DNA of 51,915 nt from Maribacter algicola (GCF_003933245.1 NZ_QUSX01000005.1:1-51915), one strand, 5' to 3'. Positions 15,444-26,314 are shown, numbered from the stretch's first letter. Notes: a model not told the origin generated them from the sequence alone. Made by a program: numbers and translations.

Positions 15444-15947
15444 ATGGCCATGCAACAACAAATATTGAACCATCAACAGATTCAGCACAAAATTGAACGG
15501 ATTGCCTATCAAATTTACGAGACCAATGTTTCAGAAAAGGAAATTGTAATAGCCGGCATTGATGGCGGAGGACTTCTTTTTGCTAAAAAAATAATGGACG
15601 TCCTTAAAAAAATTACGGAAGCCGAAATAATTCTTTGCAAAGTTATGATGGATAAAAAGGACCCACTGAAAAGCGGTGTATCCACGTCTTTAGCAGAAAA
15701 CGACTATGCCAATAAGTCGGTCGTATTAGTAGATGATGTGCTGAACTCTGGCACCACATTGATTTATGGTGTGCATCACTTTCTTAAAACCCCGCTTAAA
15801 CAATTAAAGACCGCGGTTTTGGTCAATAGAAATCATAAAAAATACCCTGTGAAGGCCGATTATAAAGGAATTTCCCTTTCCACTTCCTTACAGGAACATG
15901 TAAACGTGCTCTTTGAACCCAAGAAAAACAGGGTTTATTTAGACTAG
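15444..15947 (+). CDS. Phosphoribosyltransferase family protein (PyrR-like)
   Basis: A 167-residue type I phosphoribosyltransferase fold. The PRPP-binding loop VVLVDDVLNSGTTL is clear, and the N-terminal IVIAGIDGGGLLFAKKI and HKKYPVKADYKGISLSTSLQEHVNV resemble PyrR, a regulator or uracil phosphoribosyltransferase of pyrimidine synthesis. The substrate base cannot be decided. The start could be 15444 or the ATG at 15450. It converges on aroK with a 9-bp overlap. Confidence 0.82.
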   Translation: MAMQQQILNHQQIQHKIERIAYQIYETNVSEKEIVIAGIDGGGLLFAKKIMDVLKKITEAEIILCKVMMDKKDPLKSGVSTSLAENDYANKSVVLVDDVLNSGTTLIYGVHHFLKTPLKQLKTAVLVNRNHKKYPVKADYKGISLSTSLQEHVNVLFEPKKNRVYLD

Positions 15948-16454
15948 TACCTTTTGAATTTCAATTACTACCTCCTCCACTGTTTTATTCTGATTGGAGA
16001 TTGTGTGATGCGCTTGATTATAAAAAAAACTTCTTTCAAAAAGATGCTTTGCTATAAATTCCTGAAATTCTTCAGGAGCTATATCCGCTATTAGAGGACG
16101 CTTCTCCTTTTCCTTCATGAGCCTGTCACTTAAAACATTCAAATCTGATTTTATATATACAGAATTTGGAGTTGCATCATTGATCAATTGCATGTTGATG
16201 CCAAAACAAGGAGTGCCCCCACCTACCGATAGGACGAAATCCTCATTTTGATCTAAAACTTCCCTCAAGTACTCGGTTTCCTTTTTTCTGAAATAGACTT
16301 CCCCCCTATTCTTGAAAATTTCCCTTATGGACATTTCCTCGGCCTCCTCAATATAATCATCCAAGTCTAAAAATTTAACTTCCAAGTAATTGGACAACCT
16401 TTTACCAATTGTTGTCTTTCCACTCCCCATGTAACCTATCAGTATGATTTTCAC
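15939..16454 (-). CDS. aroK: Shikimate kinase
   Basis: Phosphorylates shikimate in the pathway to chorismate and aromatic amino acids. Visible are Walker A LIGYMGSGKTTIGK, the shikimate-binding DLDDYIEE and FRKKE, the LSVGGGTPC loop and the lid EKRPLI. The longest frame starts at 16484, but that start lies inside a promoter: TTG (16498-16500), 19 bases, GATTTTTG (16471-16478) on the minus strand. The GTG at 16454 then gives VKIILIGYMGSG, matching the family start, and 171 residues, a normal length. Confidence 0.93.
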   Translation of the reverse strand: MKIILIGYMGSGKTTIGKRLSNYLEVKFLDLDDYIEEAEEMSIREIFKNRGEVYFRKKETEYLREVLDQNEDFVLSVGGGTPCFGINMQLINDATPNSVYIKSDLNVLSDRLMKEKEKRPLIADIAPEEFQEFIAKHLFERSFFYNQAHHTISNQNKTVEEVVIEIQKVLV

Positions 16455-16470
16455 TGTAGAAATATTTTTG

Positions 16471-16500
16471 CAAAAATCCATCAAATTAAGCCGATTTCAA
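16471..16500 (-). promoter_or_regulatory. aroK promoter
   Basis: TTG, 19 bases, GATTTTTG on the minus strand. It differs from TAnnTTTG at the first base only. Its place decides the aroK start in favour of the GTG at 16454. Confidence 0.5.
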
Positions 16501-16527
16501 AAAAAAATAAATTTTACACTTTTGGAC

Positions 16528-16557
16528 TTGGTAAATAAATAATAGGCCTTATATTTG
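16528..16557 (+). promoter_or_regulatory. tRNA-Lys promoter
   Basis: TTG (16528-16530), exactly 19 bases, TATATTTG (16550-16557), then CACCCGC. It lies 35 bp before the tRNA and matches the left-edge promoter at 25-54. Confidence 0.85.
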
Positions 16558-16592
16558 CACCCGCAAACTAGGAATCTTTGCGTTTACATTTT

Positions 16593-16665
16593 GACCTGGT
16601 AGCTCAGTTGGTAGAGCATTTCACTTTTAATGAAAGGGTCCTGGGTTCGAATCCCAGCCAGGTCA
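16593..16665 (+). tRNA. tRNA-Lys (anticodon TTT)
   Basis: A full cloverleaf: acceptor GACCTGG pairs with CCAGGTC, the anticodon stem TTTCA pairs with TGAAA around loop CTTTTAA (anticodon TTT), and the T arm CTGGG-TTCGAAT-CCCAG is perfect. 73 bases including the discriminator A. No CCA is encoded. Confidence 0.98.
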
Positions 16666-16806
16666 CGAATAAATCAACAAGAAGTTGAAAACGAAGCAAG
16701 CTAAAAAACATAGCTTGCTTTTGTTTTTTGGCGCAATAGGTTTTCTTTTGTTGATTTTCAACGCGGAGCGTTGAGGGAAAGGCGCAGCCAATCCCAGCCA
16801 AGTCAC
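16650..16806 (+). mobile_element. 140-bp segment bounded by duplicated tRNA-Lys 3' ends, possible element scar
   Basis: The last 17 bases of the tRNA region (AATCCCAGCCAGGTCAC, 16650-16666) recur at 16790-16806 with one change (AAGTCAC), exactly 140 bp downstream. Each copy is followed by its own terminator hairpin. Duplication of a tRNA 3' end is the usual mark of site-specific integration. No integrase or other gene is left, so a deleted element or a tandem duplication are both possible. Confidence 0.45.
16694..16727 (+). terminator. tRNA-Lys terminator
   Basis: AAGCAAGCT (16694-16702) pairs with AGCTTGCTT (16712-16720), followed by TTGTTTTTT. Confidence 0.75.
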
Positions 16807-16838
16807 AAAAAACCTTGACTTTTCGGTCAAGGTTTTTT
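16807..16838. terminator. Terminator after the second tRNA 3' copy
   Basis: AAAAAACCTTGAC (16807-16819) and GTCAAGGTTTTTT (16826-16838) form a 13-bp stem with a 6-base loop. It works in both directions and may also serve the glycosidase gene on the other strand. Confidence 0.85.
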
Positions 16839-16912
16839 TTATTTAAAAAGCATGCACTTATGGAACCTACAATTGCAAAAAAGTAGCAGTGTTTTCATCA
16901 TAGCATTAAAAG

Positions 16913-18742
16913 CTACTTTTCACTAACGATATCTATCACTTCCAAATTCACCTTACGTACTTCTGGAACTTTCATTTTATCCACCTTACGGTCATAGGTC
17001 ATAAATCCGTTCACTTCCCCTTCAACATCTGTTGTCTGCGTGTAAATCGCCCCTGAGAAACCAGCCTTCACCAATTTTTTCAGTTCTTCGGCGTATTCAA
17101 CATATTGATTCGTTGTTTCCTTGGAGTTTTTAAATTTTACGTATCCCCAATTGTTATCAGGCTTCCAAAGATGGTTCTCAACTGCCAATCCAATACCGCC
17201 ATATTCCCCAAGTACGTTTACACGTTGCGCATCGTACAAATACATGGCAGGCCCGGGATAATTATGCAAGTCTACAATATCTCCTGTCCTATAAAAATTT
17301 CCGCCACTGGCCGCATTTACCAACCTACTCGGGTCGTAACTTTTGGTCCATTGGGCAATTTCCTCCGTTTTGAATTGCCCCCAGGCCTCATTGAAAGGAA
17401 CCCAAACCACTATACTTGGTACAGAATACAGGTAATCCATTATTTCCTTCCATTCGGACCTATATATCGCCTCGGATTCTGCACTCCTTGTGAATTCAGT
17501 ACCTGAGAAATAATCATGGTTCTGCCATTGCGGACCCTTGTCACCATTGGGCATATCCTGCCAAACCAATATGCCCAGTCTGTCACAATGGGCATACCAC
17601 CGTGCCGGTTCCACCTTTACATGTTTTCGTATCATATTGAAGCCTAGCTCTTTGGTCTTGACAATATCGTATTTAAGTGCCTCGTCCGTAGGCGATGTAT
17701 AAAGTCCGTCCGGCCACCAACCTTGATCTAAAGGACCATACTGAAAATAATCTTTGTTGTTCAATTGCATTCTTACAATGCCAAAAGCATCCTTTTTCAT
17801 ACGGATTTTTCGCATTCCAAAATAACTAGCGACCCTATCCACTTCCTTGGAATCGGACATGAGACTAACTTCCACATCGTAAAGAAAGGGAGTCTCCGGT
17901 GACCATAGTTTTGCATTTTTTACGGGCAACACTATTTCCATACCTGCCCTAGTCTTGGCCTTGGAAACCAAGGCTCCCTCATCAAATATGGATATCTCAA
18001 CAATATCGCCATAGGAAGTACCTTCAAGTTCAGGAGTAATGGAAACGGTTCCTGTATCCATGTTGGGAACTGTCTTTATGTTGCGAATACGTTTTTTTGG
18101 TACCGGTTCCAACCATACGGTTTGCCAAATTCCGGTGACCGGGGTATACCAAATTCCCTCGGGTTTATTCACCTGTTTACCCCTAGGTTGTGGACCATCG
18201 TCCGTGGGATCCCAAACCTTCACCAATAATTTTTGTTTTCCATTCCTTAAAAAAGGTGTGATGTCAAAATTGAAAGGAGCATATCCACCAGTATGGGAAC
18301 CTATTTGAACATCATTTATCCAAACGTCGGCTTTCCAATCTACGGCTCCAAAATGAAGTAGTACATTTTGACCTTTCCAATCCAAAGGAATATCAAAGGA
18401 AGTCTGGTACCATAGTTCCTTAGAACCGCCAACTTGTTCCATAACCCCTGATAGACTGGATTCTATGGCAAATGGAACCAAAATCTTACCCCTAAAATCG
18501 ATTGGGGCAATAGCTCCTTTATCAGTAATTGCGTAATCCCAAAGACCATTTAAATTCTTCCATTGCTCCCTTACCATCAAAGGCCTAGGGTATTCGTTAA
18601 GCACATTTGCTGGATCCAATTGATCGGCCCATTGCGTCTTGATTTTATCACCAGCGGGTTTCCACTGACCAAAGGTCATGTTGAAGCCGCCAATAAGATA
18701 AGATAGAACGACACAAAAAAGAGTGGCTTTACTTCTACGCAT
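16913..18742 (-). CDS. Exported glycoside hydrolase family 2 protein
   Basis: A 609-residue exported beta-glycosidase of the GH2 (beta-galactosidase/glucuronidase/mannosidase) clan. A signal peptide (to about residue 25, ending FGQ) is followed by a jelly-roll sugar-binding domain (WKNLNGLWDYAIT, HFGAVDWKADVWINDVQIGSHTGGYAPF), an immunoglobulin-like domain and a TIM barrel. The acid/base Glu is seen in PFNEAWGQF and the nucleophile Glu in VLGEYGG. The sugar specificity is not clear; such enzymes in marine relatives often act on algal polysaccharide fragments. It stands alone between two tRNA genes, with no SusC/SusD pair nearby. Confidence 0.92.
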   Translation of the reverse strand: MRRSKATLFCVVLSYLIGGFNMTFGQWKPAGDKIKTQWADQLDPANVLNEYPRPLMVREQWKNLNGLWDYAITDKGAIAPIDFRGKILVPFAIESSLSGVMEQVGGSKELWYQTSFDIPLDWKGQNVLLHFGAVDWKADVWINDVQIGSHTGGYAPFNFDITPFLRNGKQKLLVKVWDPTDDGPQPRGKQVNKPEGIWYTPVTGIWQTVWLEPVPKKRIRNIKTVPNMDTGTVSITPELEGTSYGDIVEISIFDEGALVSKAKTRAGMEIVLPVKNAKLWSPETPFLYDVEVSLMSDSKEVDRVASYFGMRKIRMKKDAFGIVRMQLNNKDYFQYGPLDQGWWPDGLYTSPTDEALKYDIVKTKELGFNMIRKHVKVEPARWYAHCDRLGILVWQDMPNGDKGPQWQNHDYFSGTEFTRSAESEAIYRSEWKEIMDYLYSVPSIVVWVPFNEAWGQFKTEEIAQWTKSYDPSRLVNAASGGNFYRTGDIVDLHNYPGPAMYLYDAQRVNVLGEYGGIGLAVENHLWKPDNNWGYVKFKNSKETTNQYVEYAEELKKLVKAGFSGAIYTQTTDVEGEVNGFMTYDRKVDKMKVPEVRKVNLEVIDIVSEK

Positions 18743-18901
18743 AAGCTATAAATTAAATATTTAAATTTCAACAAGTTAAAAATATTTTCTTCAGGGAATG
18801 CATATTGAACTTAGGGAGAACAATAAATTCATGAATTATTTGGAAGGAATCCCAAATAAAATAATTTTTATATCATACATAAAACTCGTCATGGATTTGC
18901 T

Positions 18902-18930
18902 TTGAATTACACAATACCTTTATATCTTTA
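18902..18930 (+). promoter_or_regulatory. tRNA-Leu promoter
   Basis: TTG (18902-18904), 18 bases, TATCTTTA (18923-18930). The final G of the -7 box is A. The rest of the 204-bp gap before it is AT-rich and shows no gene. Confidence 0.6.
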
Positions 18931-18946
18931 CCGCCGATTCTTAATT

Positions 18947-19030
18947 GCCCACGTGGTGAAATTGGTAGACACGCTACCTTGAGGGGGTAGTGTTCGCAAG
19001 GACGTGCTAGTTCGAATCTAGTCGTGGGCA
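18947..19030 (+). tRNA. tRNA-Leu (anticodon GAG)
   Basis: 84 bases with the long variable arm of a class II tRNA. Acceptor GCCCACG pairs with CGTGGGC, the anticodon stem CTACC pairs with GGTAG around TTGAGGG (anticodon GAG), and the T arm CTAG-TTCGAAT-CTAG is present. No CCA is encoded. Confidence 0.97.
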
Positions 19031-19035
19031 CAAAG

Positions 19036-19067
19036 GCCAGGTCAAAAACACCTGGCTTTTTTTATTT
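19036..19067 (+). terminator. tRNA-Leu terminator
   Basis: GCCAGGT (19036-19042) and ACCTGGC (19050-19056) form a 7-bp stem with a 7-base loop, followed by TTTTTTTATTT. Confidence 0.85.
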
Positions 19068-19113
19068 GGCGAGATTTTAACTTCTTTTACAACGAACTTT
19101 AAACTCAATTCCT

Positions 19114-19121
19114 TAATTTTG
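19114..19121 (+). promoter_or_regulatory. Carotenoid operon -7 box
   Basis: TAATTTTG overlaps the TTG at 19119 that would give the longest frame, so the ATG at 19143 is the likely start of the regulator gene. No clear -33 box and no obvious palindromic operator were found in the gap between the tRNA terminator and the gene. Confidence 0.5.
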
Positions 19122-19142
19122 TTTAACGTTTTACGGCAAAAT

Positions 19143-20042
19143 ATGAACAACGTAAAAAAAGTATTCAGTATTCGAGACCTGGAAAATTTGTCGGGTATTA
19201 AGGCTCATACCATTAGAATATGGGAGAAAAGATACAATTTATTTTCACCCGAAAGAACGGACACCAATATACGCACCTATAGCCTTTCCAGCTTACAGAA
19301 ACTTTTGAACATAACCCTTCTATACGACAACGGCTATAAAATTTCCAAGATTGCGAAAATTCCCGAGTCGGAAATTCCAAATATGGTCAGGGAAGTAGTT
19401 TCAAACAAGACGAGCAAGTCGCAAAATTTGAATGCCTTTAAGTTGTCAATGATGAAGTTTGACCAAACCTTATTCTTTGAAACCTATGATAAGCTCTTGA
19501 GGACAAAGTCTTTTGGGGAAGTCTTTAAGGAAGTATTCATTCCTTTGTTAAACGAAATAGGCCTTCTTTGGCAAACGGATACCATTAGTCCGGCACATGA
19601 GCACTTTATTACTAGTCTTATAAAACAAAAAATACTGGTGAATACGGAGCGTATCCAAAATCAAAAACCTACCAAGACAAATAAAGTCTTTGTGTCCTTT
19701 TTACCAGAAAATGAGATACATGAAATTGGAATACTTTATTTGAATTATGAAATACTTTTAAAGGGATATAAAGTAGTGTATTTAGGGCAGACGATACCCA
19801 TTGAAAATTTAACAGATCTCATAAAATATTTTGACAACATTTATTTCCTATCTTACTTTACCGTAAAACCGGACAAAACTGAGATATCCAACTATCTTAA
19901 GGAGTTTGAATTATACTTGAGAGAAAGCTCAAACCCCCATTTTTGGATATTAGGCAGGCAAATCCAACACTTGGAACGTTCCGAAATTCCAAGCTTCGTA
20001 AAGACATTCACCTCGATTGAAGAAGTGATTCAAAATTTATAG
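19143..20042 (+). CDS. MerR-family regulator with B12-binding domain, CarH/LitR-like photoreceptor
   Basis: A 299-residue regulator. Residues 6-75 form a MerR winged helix (FSIRDLENLSGIKAHTIRIWEKRYNLFSPERT). Residues about 100-175 form the helical cap and 181-299 a B12-binding Rossmann-like domain. CarH binds adenosylcobalamin and represses carotenoid genes in the dark until light breaks the cobalt-carbon bond. Its key motifs are present here: Trp143, nine residues, then Glu153-His154 (W-x9-EH), and E191-x-H193-xx-G196, which supplies the lower-axial His. It stands 7 bp before crtI in the same direction, so it likely controls its own operon. Cofactor binding and light response are inferred. 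Confidence 0.88.
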   Translation: MNNVKKVFSIRDLENLSGIKAHTIRIWEKRYNLFSPERTDTNIRTYSLSSLQKLLNITLLYDNGYKISKIAKIPESEIPNMVREVVSNKTSKSQNLNAFKLSMMKFDQTLFFETYDKLLRTKSFGEVFKEVFIPLLNEIGLLWQTDTISPAHEHFITSLIKQKILVNTERIQNQKPTKTNKVFVSFLPENEIHEIGILYLNYEILLKGYKVVYLGQTIPIENLTDLIKYFDNIYFLSYFTVKPDKTEISNYLKEFELYLRESSNPHFWILGRQIQHLERSEIPSFVKTFTSIEEVIQNL

Positions 20043-20049
20043 CCAACCC

Positions 20050-21507
20050 ATGAAAAGGAACATAGCTATCATAGGATCCGGTTTCTCCTCGCTCTCCGCG
20101 GCCTGTTATCTTGCCAAGTCCGGCCACGAAGTAGCCATATACGAGAAAAACGAAACCATTGGTGGCAGGGCCGCACAATACATTAAAGATGGATTTACCT
20201 TCGATATGGGCCCCAGCTGGTATTGGATGCCGGATATTTTCGAAAAGTTTTTCAACGATTTTGGAAAATCTACGAAAGATTATTATGAACTAGATAAGTT
20301 AAGTCCAGCCTATAAAATTTTTTTTGCTGATGATGTTATTACCATTGGCGACTGTATGGATAAAATTTGTGAGGAATTTGAACGCCTTGAATCCGGAAGT
20401 TCCCAACAACTAAGAAAATTCATTGCCCTTGCACAAGAGAATTATGAAATCGCTATCAACAAAATTGTCCTAAGACCCGGAATATCGCCTTTTGAATTGG
20501 TCACAAAGGAAACCGTTCTAAAGGTGGACCAATTTTTTAAAACTATTAGTTCCGAAGTTAGAAAAAGATTCAAAAACCCAAAACTTATAGCAACATTGGA
20601 GTTTCCTGTGCTTTTCCTGGGTGCAAAACCAAGTGATACTCCCTCTTTTTATAGTTTTATGAATTTCGCTGATTTTGGTTTGGGTACATGGCACCCCCAA
20701 GGTGGTATGTACCAAATAATCAGGGCCATGGGAAATTTGGCAGAAGAACTTGGCGTCAAGATACATACCGGTTCTAACGTAGAAAAAATATTGGTTTCCA
20801 ATAAAAAATGTAAAGGGATTATCTGTAATGGTGAAACGATTCTCGCCGATATTGTTGTAAGCGGAGCGGATTACCACCATTCCGAGTCCTTATTGGACCA
20901 AGAATACAGACAGTACTCTGAAGCTTATTGGAAAAAAAAGACATTTGCTCCCTCATCCCTGTTGTTCTACATCGCATTTAACGGAAAACTGAAAAATGTT
21001 GAGCACCACAACTTATTCTTTGATACGGATTTTGAACAGCACGCAGAAGAGATTTATGACAATCCTAAATGGCCCACAAATCCCCTTTTCTATGCCAATT
21101 TCCCTTCCAAAACAGATCAAAGCATGGCACCCAAGGGTTGTGAAACAGGATTTTTTCTGGTACCCATTGCCCCAGGTCTGGAGGATACCAAAGAACTAAG
21201 GGATCAATATTTTGATTTGATATTGAATAGGTTCGAAAAAAAAACCGATCAAAAAGTCTCGGAAAAAATTCTATTTAGGGAAACATTTTGTGTGAACGAT
21301 TTTGTAGAAAGGTACAATTCCTACAAGGGTAATGCCTACGGTATGGCGAACACGCTTTCCCAGACCGCATTTTTAAGACCAAAATTAAAAAGTACTAAAG
21401 TCAAGAACCTTTATTTTACAGGTCAGCTTACGGTTCCTGGCCCTGGTGTACCCCCATCGCTAATTTCTGGTAAATTAGTTTCTGAACTTCTAACTAAAAA
21501 TAACTAA
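20050..21507 (+). CDS. crtI: Phytoene desaturase
   Basis: An FAD enzyme that turns phytoene into lycopene by four desaturations. The 485 residues begin with the dinucleotide-binding fold IAIIGSGFSSLSAACYLAKSGHEVAIYEKNETIGGRA, include the CrtI-typical PSWYWMPDIFEKFF region, and end with the family signature NLYFTGQLTVPGPGVPPSLISGKLVSELL. Length is usual. Second gene of the operon; crtB follows after 9 bp. Confidence 0.95.
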   Translation: MKRNIAIIGSGFSSLSAACYLAKSGHEVAIYEKNETIGGRAAQYIKDGFTFDMGPSWYWMPDIFEKFFNDFGKSTKDYYELDKLSPAYKIFFADDVITIGDCMDKICEEFERLESGSSQQLRKFIALAQENYEIAINKIVLRPGISPFELVTKETVLKVDQFFKTISSEVRKRFKNPKLIATLEFPVLFLGAKPSDTPSFYSFMNFADFGLGTWHPQGGMYQIIRAMGNLAEELGVKIHTGSNVEKILVSNKKCKGIICNGETILADIVVSGADYHHSESLLDQEYRQYSEAYWKKKTFAPSSLLFYIAFNGKLKNVEHHNLFFDTDFEQHAEEIYDNPKWPTNPLFYANFPSKTDQSMAPKGCETGFFLVPIAPGLEDTKELRDQYFDLILNRFEKKTDQKVSEKILFRETFCVNDFVERYNSYKGNAYGMANTLSQTAFLRPKLKSTKVKNLYFTGQLTVPGPGVPPSLISGKLVSELLTKNN

Positions 21508-21516
21508 CTTAAAACC

Positions 21517-22356
21517 ATGAAAATTACTTTTGACAAGGTATCCTACCAGTGTAGTAAAATAGTTACCGAAAAATACAGTACATCGTTCGCCTTGGCAACC
21601 AAAATGCTTCATAACTCCATACGTGGGGATATTTATAATATTTACGGTTTTGTTAGGTTCGCGGATGAAATCGTGGATACTTTCCATGATTACGACAAAA
21701 AAACTCTTTTTGATAAATTTGAGGAGGAACTTGCTGCTGCACTTGAAAACAAAATAAGCCTGAACCCCATTCTTAATTCCTTTCAATATACATTTCATAA
21801 ATACAATATTCCAATGCACTTGGTAGATTCGTTTATGAAAAGCATGCGTGCAGACCTTACCAAAAATGTTTATAAAAGCGATGCGGAATACAAGGAGTAT
21901 ATTTACGGCTCTGCCGATGTAGTAGGCTTAATGTGCTTGAAGGTCTTTGTAAAAGGGTGCGATCAATCTTATGAGAATCTCAAGGATTCCGCTATGGCAC
22001 TAGGTTCGGCGTTTCAAAAGGTAAACTTCCTTAGAGATGTAAAAGCCGATTTTGAAGAACTGAATCGTTCCTATTTTCCAAATGCTAATTTGGCAGCATT
22101 GGACGAAGTTGCGAAAAAAGAAATCGTTGATGAGATACGGAAGGATTTTGAAGAAGGATACAATGGAATCGTTAAATTGCCTATTGAAGCTAAATTTGGA
22201 GTATATACGGCCTACAGGTACTATTACAGATTATTAAAAAAATTGCAGGACACGCCATCCACGGAGATTAAAAGCACTCGAATTAGAGTTCCTGATTACG
22301 AAAAATTTGGCCTTTTGGCAAGGTCCTACGTTAAATATAAAATGAACCTGGTTTAA
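21517..22356 (+). CDS. crtB: Phytoene synthase
   Basis: Joins two geranylgeranyl diphosphates into phytoene. The 279 residues have the trans-isoprenyl diphosphate synthase fold. The first Asp-rich motif is seen at DEIVD (50-54), in GFVRFADEIVDTF, and the second in FLRDVKADFEELNRSYFP, with the YxxGSADVVGLM segment before it. Length is usual for bacterial CrtB. Its stop codon abuts the crtZ start directly, which suggests translational coupling. Confidence 0.95.
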   Translation: MKITFDKVSYQCSKIVTEKYSTSFALATKMLHNSIRGDIYNIYGFVRFADEIVDTFHDYDKKTLFDKFEEELAAALENKISLNPILNSFQYTFHKYNIPMHLVDSFMKSMRADLTKNVYKSDAEYKEYIYGSADVVGLMCLKVFVKGCDQSYENLKDSAMALGSAFQKVNFLRDVKADFEELNRSYFPNANLAALDEVAKKEIVDEIRKDFEEGYNGIVKLPIEAKFGVYTAYRYYYRLLKKLQDTPSTEIKSTRIRVPDYEKFGLLARSYVKYKMNLV

Positions 22357-22803
22357 ATGAAAACTTTTTTTTGGATACTTATTTTTTTGGGCACATTTTC
22401 GTTCATGGAATTTATGGCATGGTTCACCCATAAATATATCATGCATGGTTTTCTATGGTCTTTGCATAAAGACCATCACCATAAGGACCATGATTCATGG
22501 TTTGAAAGAAACGATGCCTTCTTCATTTTCTATGCAATAGTAAGTATGTCCTTATTTTATACCGGAGCCAATGGATTTTGGTATGGATATCCCCTCGGTT
22601 TTGGAATCTTGGCCTACGGCATCGCATACTTCTTTGTGCACGATATCTTCATTCACCAAAGATTTAAAATTTTTAGAAATGCCAATAACTGGTATGCCCG
22701 GGGCGTTAGACGTGCCCACAAAATACATCATAAGCATTTGGGCAAAAAGGATGGGGAATGCTTTGGTATGTTGGTCGTTCCTTTCAAATATTTTAAAAAA
22801 TAG
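22357..22803 (+). CDS. crtZ: Beta-carotene hydroxylase
   Basis: A 148-residue membrane diiron enzyme that adds 3-hydroxyl groups to beta-ionone rings. Histidine motifs are clear: HKYIMHG, HKDHHHKDH, HDIFIHQRF and RRAHKIHHKHL. Hydrophobic segments surround them. It implies that a cyclised carotenoid is the substrate, though no lycopene cyclase gene is in this window. It starts on the base after the crtB stop. Confidence 0.93.
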   Translation: MKTFFWILIFLGTFSFMEFMAWFTHKYIMHGFLWSLHKDHHHKDHDSWFERNDAFFIFYAIVSMSLFYTGANGFWYGYPLGFGILAYGIAYFFVHDIFIHQRFKIFRNANNWYARGVRRAHKIHHKHLGKKDGECFGMLVVPFKYFKK

Positions 22804-24906
<2,103 letters not shown>

Positions 24907-24916
<10 letters not shown>

Positions 24917-25617
24917 GTCAAGTGGGGCAATAGGTTTTCACCCATCCAGGTACCAATGGACCTATAGGGTTGAAACCTTGAAAAAAGCTCCTCTTTGTAC
25001 CAATTCAACTGTCGGGTTTTTTGAATGGCTTTTTGATGCTCCTTGCTGGAATAGGCAAAATTCATCAAGGATTCTTTATCGCGCCAAATACTGAACGTAG
25101 CCATTTGTAGAACCGGTACTTCACCAATTCCCTTTGTAAACAATAAACCAGTATTTTTCCCTAAGGGCTTTTGGGATGTTGGAACATATTTCCAAAATCT
25201 GAACAACATTCCAGGTTTTATGGTCGCCCTCGTTATAACGGCTATAAATGGATTTGCCGCTTCTAGGGAATCGCTTTTTAAAAACGGATTTTTACCTGAC
25301 CATTCGCCCTTTGCCATACTGTTTTTCATGTAGACGGTCCATCGTTCGTCACTTTTTTTTAGATAGCGTTTGATAAGAGGGGATGAATCAAAAAAAGCAT
25401 CGGCAAATGCTTCATTTTCCCAAATTTGAAGCAATGCGTAAACAGACCAGTCCGGTAGGGGATTAAAGCCCTCCTTTCCACTGCCCATAAGTTTATACAT
25501 CTGTAGACCGGAAACCTTAGAAAGCGGTGAATTGGCAAATTGCATAGTGCCAAAAGCCCATATTTTACCTTTAAGATTTAAATATCTAAAAAAAGTAAGC
25601 GTAGTAACTTGAGACAT
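24907..25617 (-). CDS. CrtA-like oxygenase, candidate carotenoid 2'-hydroxylase
   Basis: A 236-residue protein of the CrtA (spheroidene monooxygenase) family, recognised by RFWKYVPTSQKPLGKNTGLLFTKGIGEVPVLQMATFSIWRDKESLMNFAY and the HQKAIQKTRQLNWYKEELFSRF ending. In the myxol-producing flavobacterial strain P99-3 a crtA relative was reported to act as a carotenoid 2-hydroxylase. With CruF and CrtD here, that reaction would complete myxol. It converges on cruF with a 10-bp overlap and has its own promoter region, so it may be regulated separately. Confidence 0.82.
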
Positions 25618-25703
25618 TGGATATTTAAAGAATAATGGGATTTAGATATGCCCTAAATACAAATTGAAACTATTCCAATCTGTCACTATATATCTATTAT
25701 ACC

Positions 25704-26258
25704 CTATTCGTCAATTAGCTTTTGCAACAAAGTATCAATAGAAGAATTATCCCAATCGGCAATGGCAGTTTGATGTACCGCTATGAATCCATTTTTATCG
25801 ATTATATAGGATCCAGGTGGCTTCAAAATAGTAATTGGACTATCTTCTCCCACAATCCTATATGTAACGGGGAATGTATAGCCATGCTTCTCCATAAACA
25901 ACTCTACAGGGGCCCTTTCCTCATTGGTGATGATATAGAATTTTACTTTTTCCCCGTATTTGTCGTATAAATTCTGGATATCCTTTAGCTGTGCTTGGGA
26001 TGGCATATGCCATGAGGTCCAAAATGAAATAAATATGACTTTTCCCTTAGCTTCCTCAAAATTAATGAATTTCCAATTTTCATCCTTTAAGGTCCAGTCA
26101 TAGCTGGCTATTTTCCCCCTTTTTTCTGGGGTAATAATGGTGGGCGCCATAGCGAACCATCTATTTAAAAGAATCTTGCTGTAGTCACCAAGGGGAGTGA
26201 CAAAGAAAGACAACACAAAAGCTATGACCAAAAGGGTGAAAAAGGTTTGTTTCTTCAT
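25704..26258 (-). CDS. Thioredoxin-fold (TlpA-like) membrane-anchored protein lacking the CxxC site
   Basis: A 184-residue protein with an N-terminal hydrophobic anchor (residues 5-22) and a TlpA/AhpC-TSA fold. The strand KGKVIFISFW is followed by TSWHMPSQ where the family has a WCxxC motif. His84 and Ser87 replace both cysteines, so it cannot act as a disulfide oxidoreductase by the usual mechanism. The cis-Pro region (KPPGSYIIDKNGFI) is kept. It may be a binding or scaffold protein. A -7 box TAGTTTTG (26278-26285, minus strand) sits in the T-run of the aconitase terminator. Confidence 0.85.
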   Translation of the reverse strand: MKKQTFFTLLVIAFVLSFFVTPLGDYSKILLNRWFAMAPTIITPEKRGKIASYDWTLKDENWKFINFEEAKGKVIFISFWTSWHMPSQAQLKDIQNLYDKYGEKVKFYIITNEERAPVELFMEKHGYTFPVTYRIVGEDSPITILKPPGSYIIDKNGFIAVHQTAIADWDNSSIDTLLQKLIDE

Positions 26259-26285
26259 TTTAAGATTATGGTATAACCAAAACTA

Positions 26286-26314
26286 AAAAACTCCCAAATA
26301 GGAATGGGAGTTTT
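26286..26314 (-). terminator. Aconitase terminator
   Basis: AAAACTCCCA and TGGGAGTTTT (26287-26296 with 26305-26314) form a 10-bp stem with an 8-base loop, followed on the minus strand by a T-rich run. Confidence 0.85.

Noticed and set aside
16604..16801. Minus-strand frame across tRNA-Lys
   Set aside because: It is the well-known false frame on the antisense of a tRNA (WLGFEPRTLSLK-type).
16913..18742. Polysaccharide utilisation locus
   Set aside because: The GH2 gene is alone; no SusC/SusD pair, sulfatase or other glycosidase is nearby.
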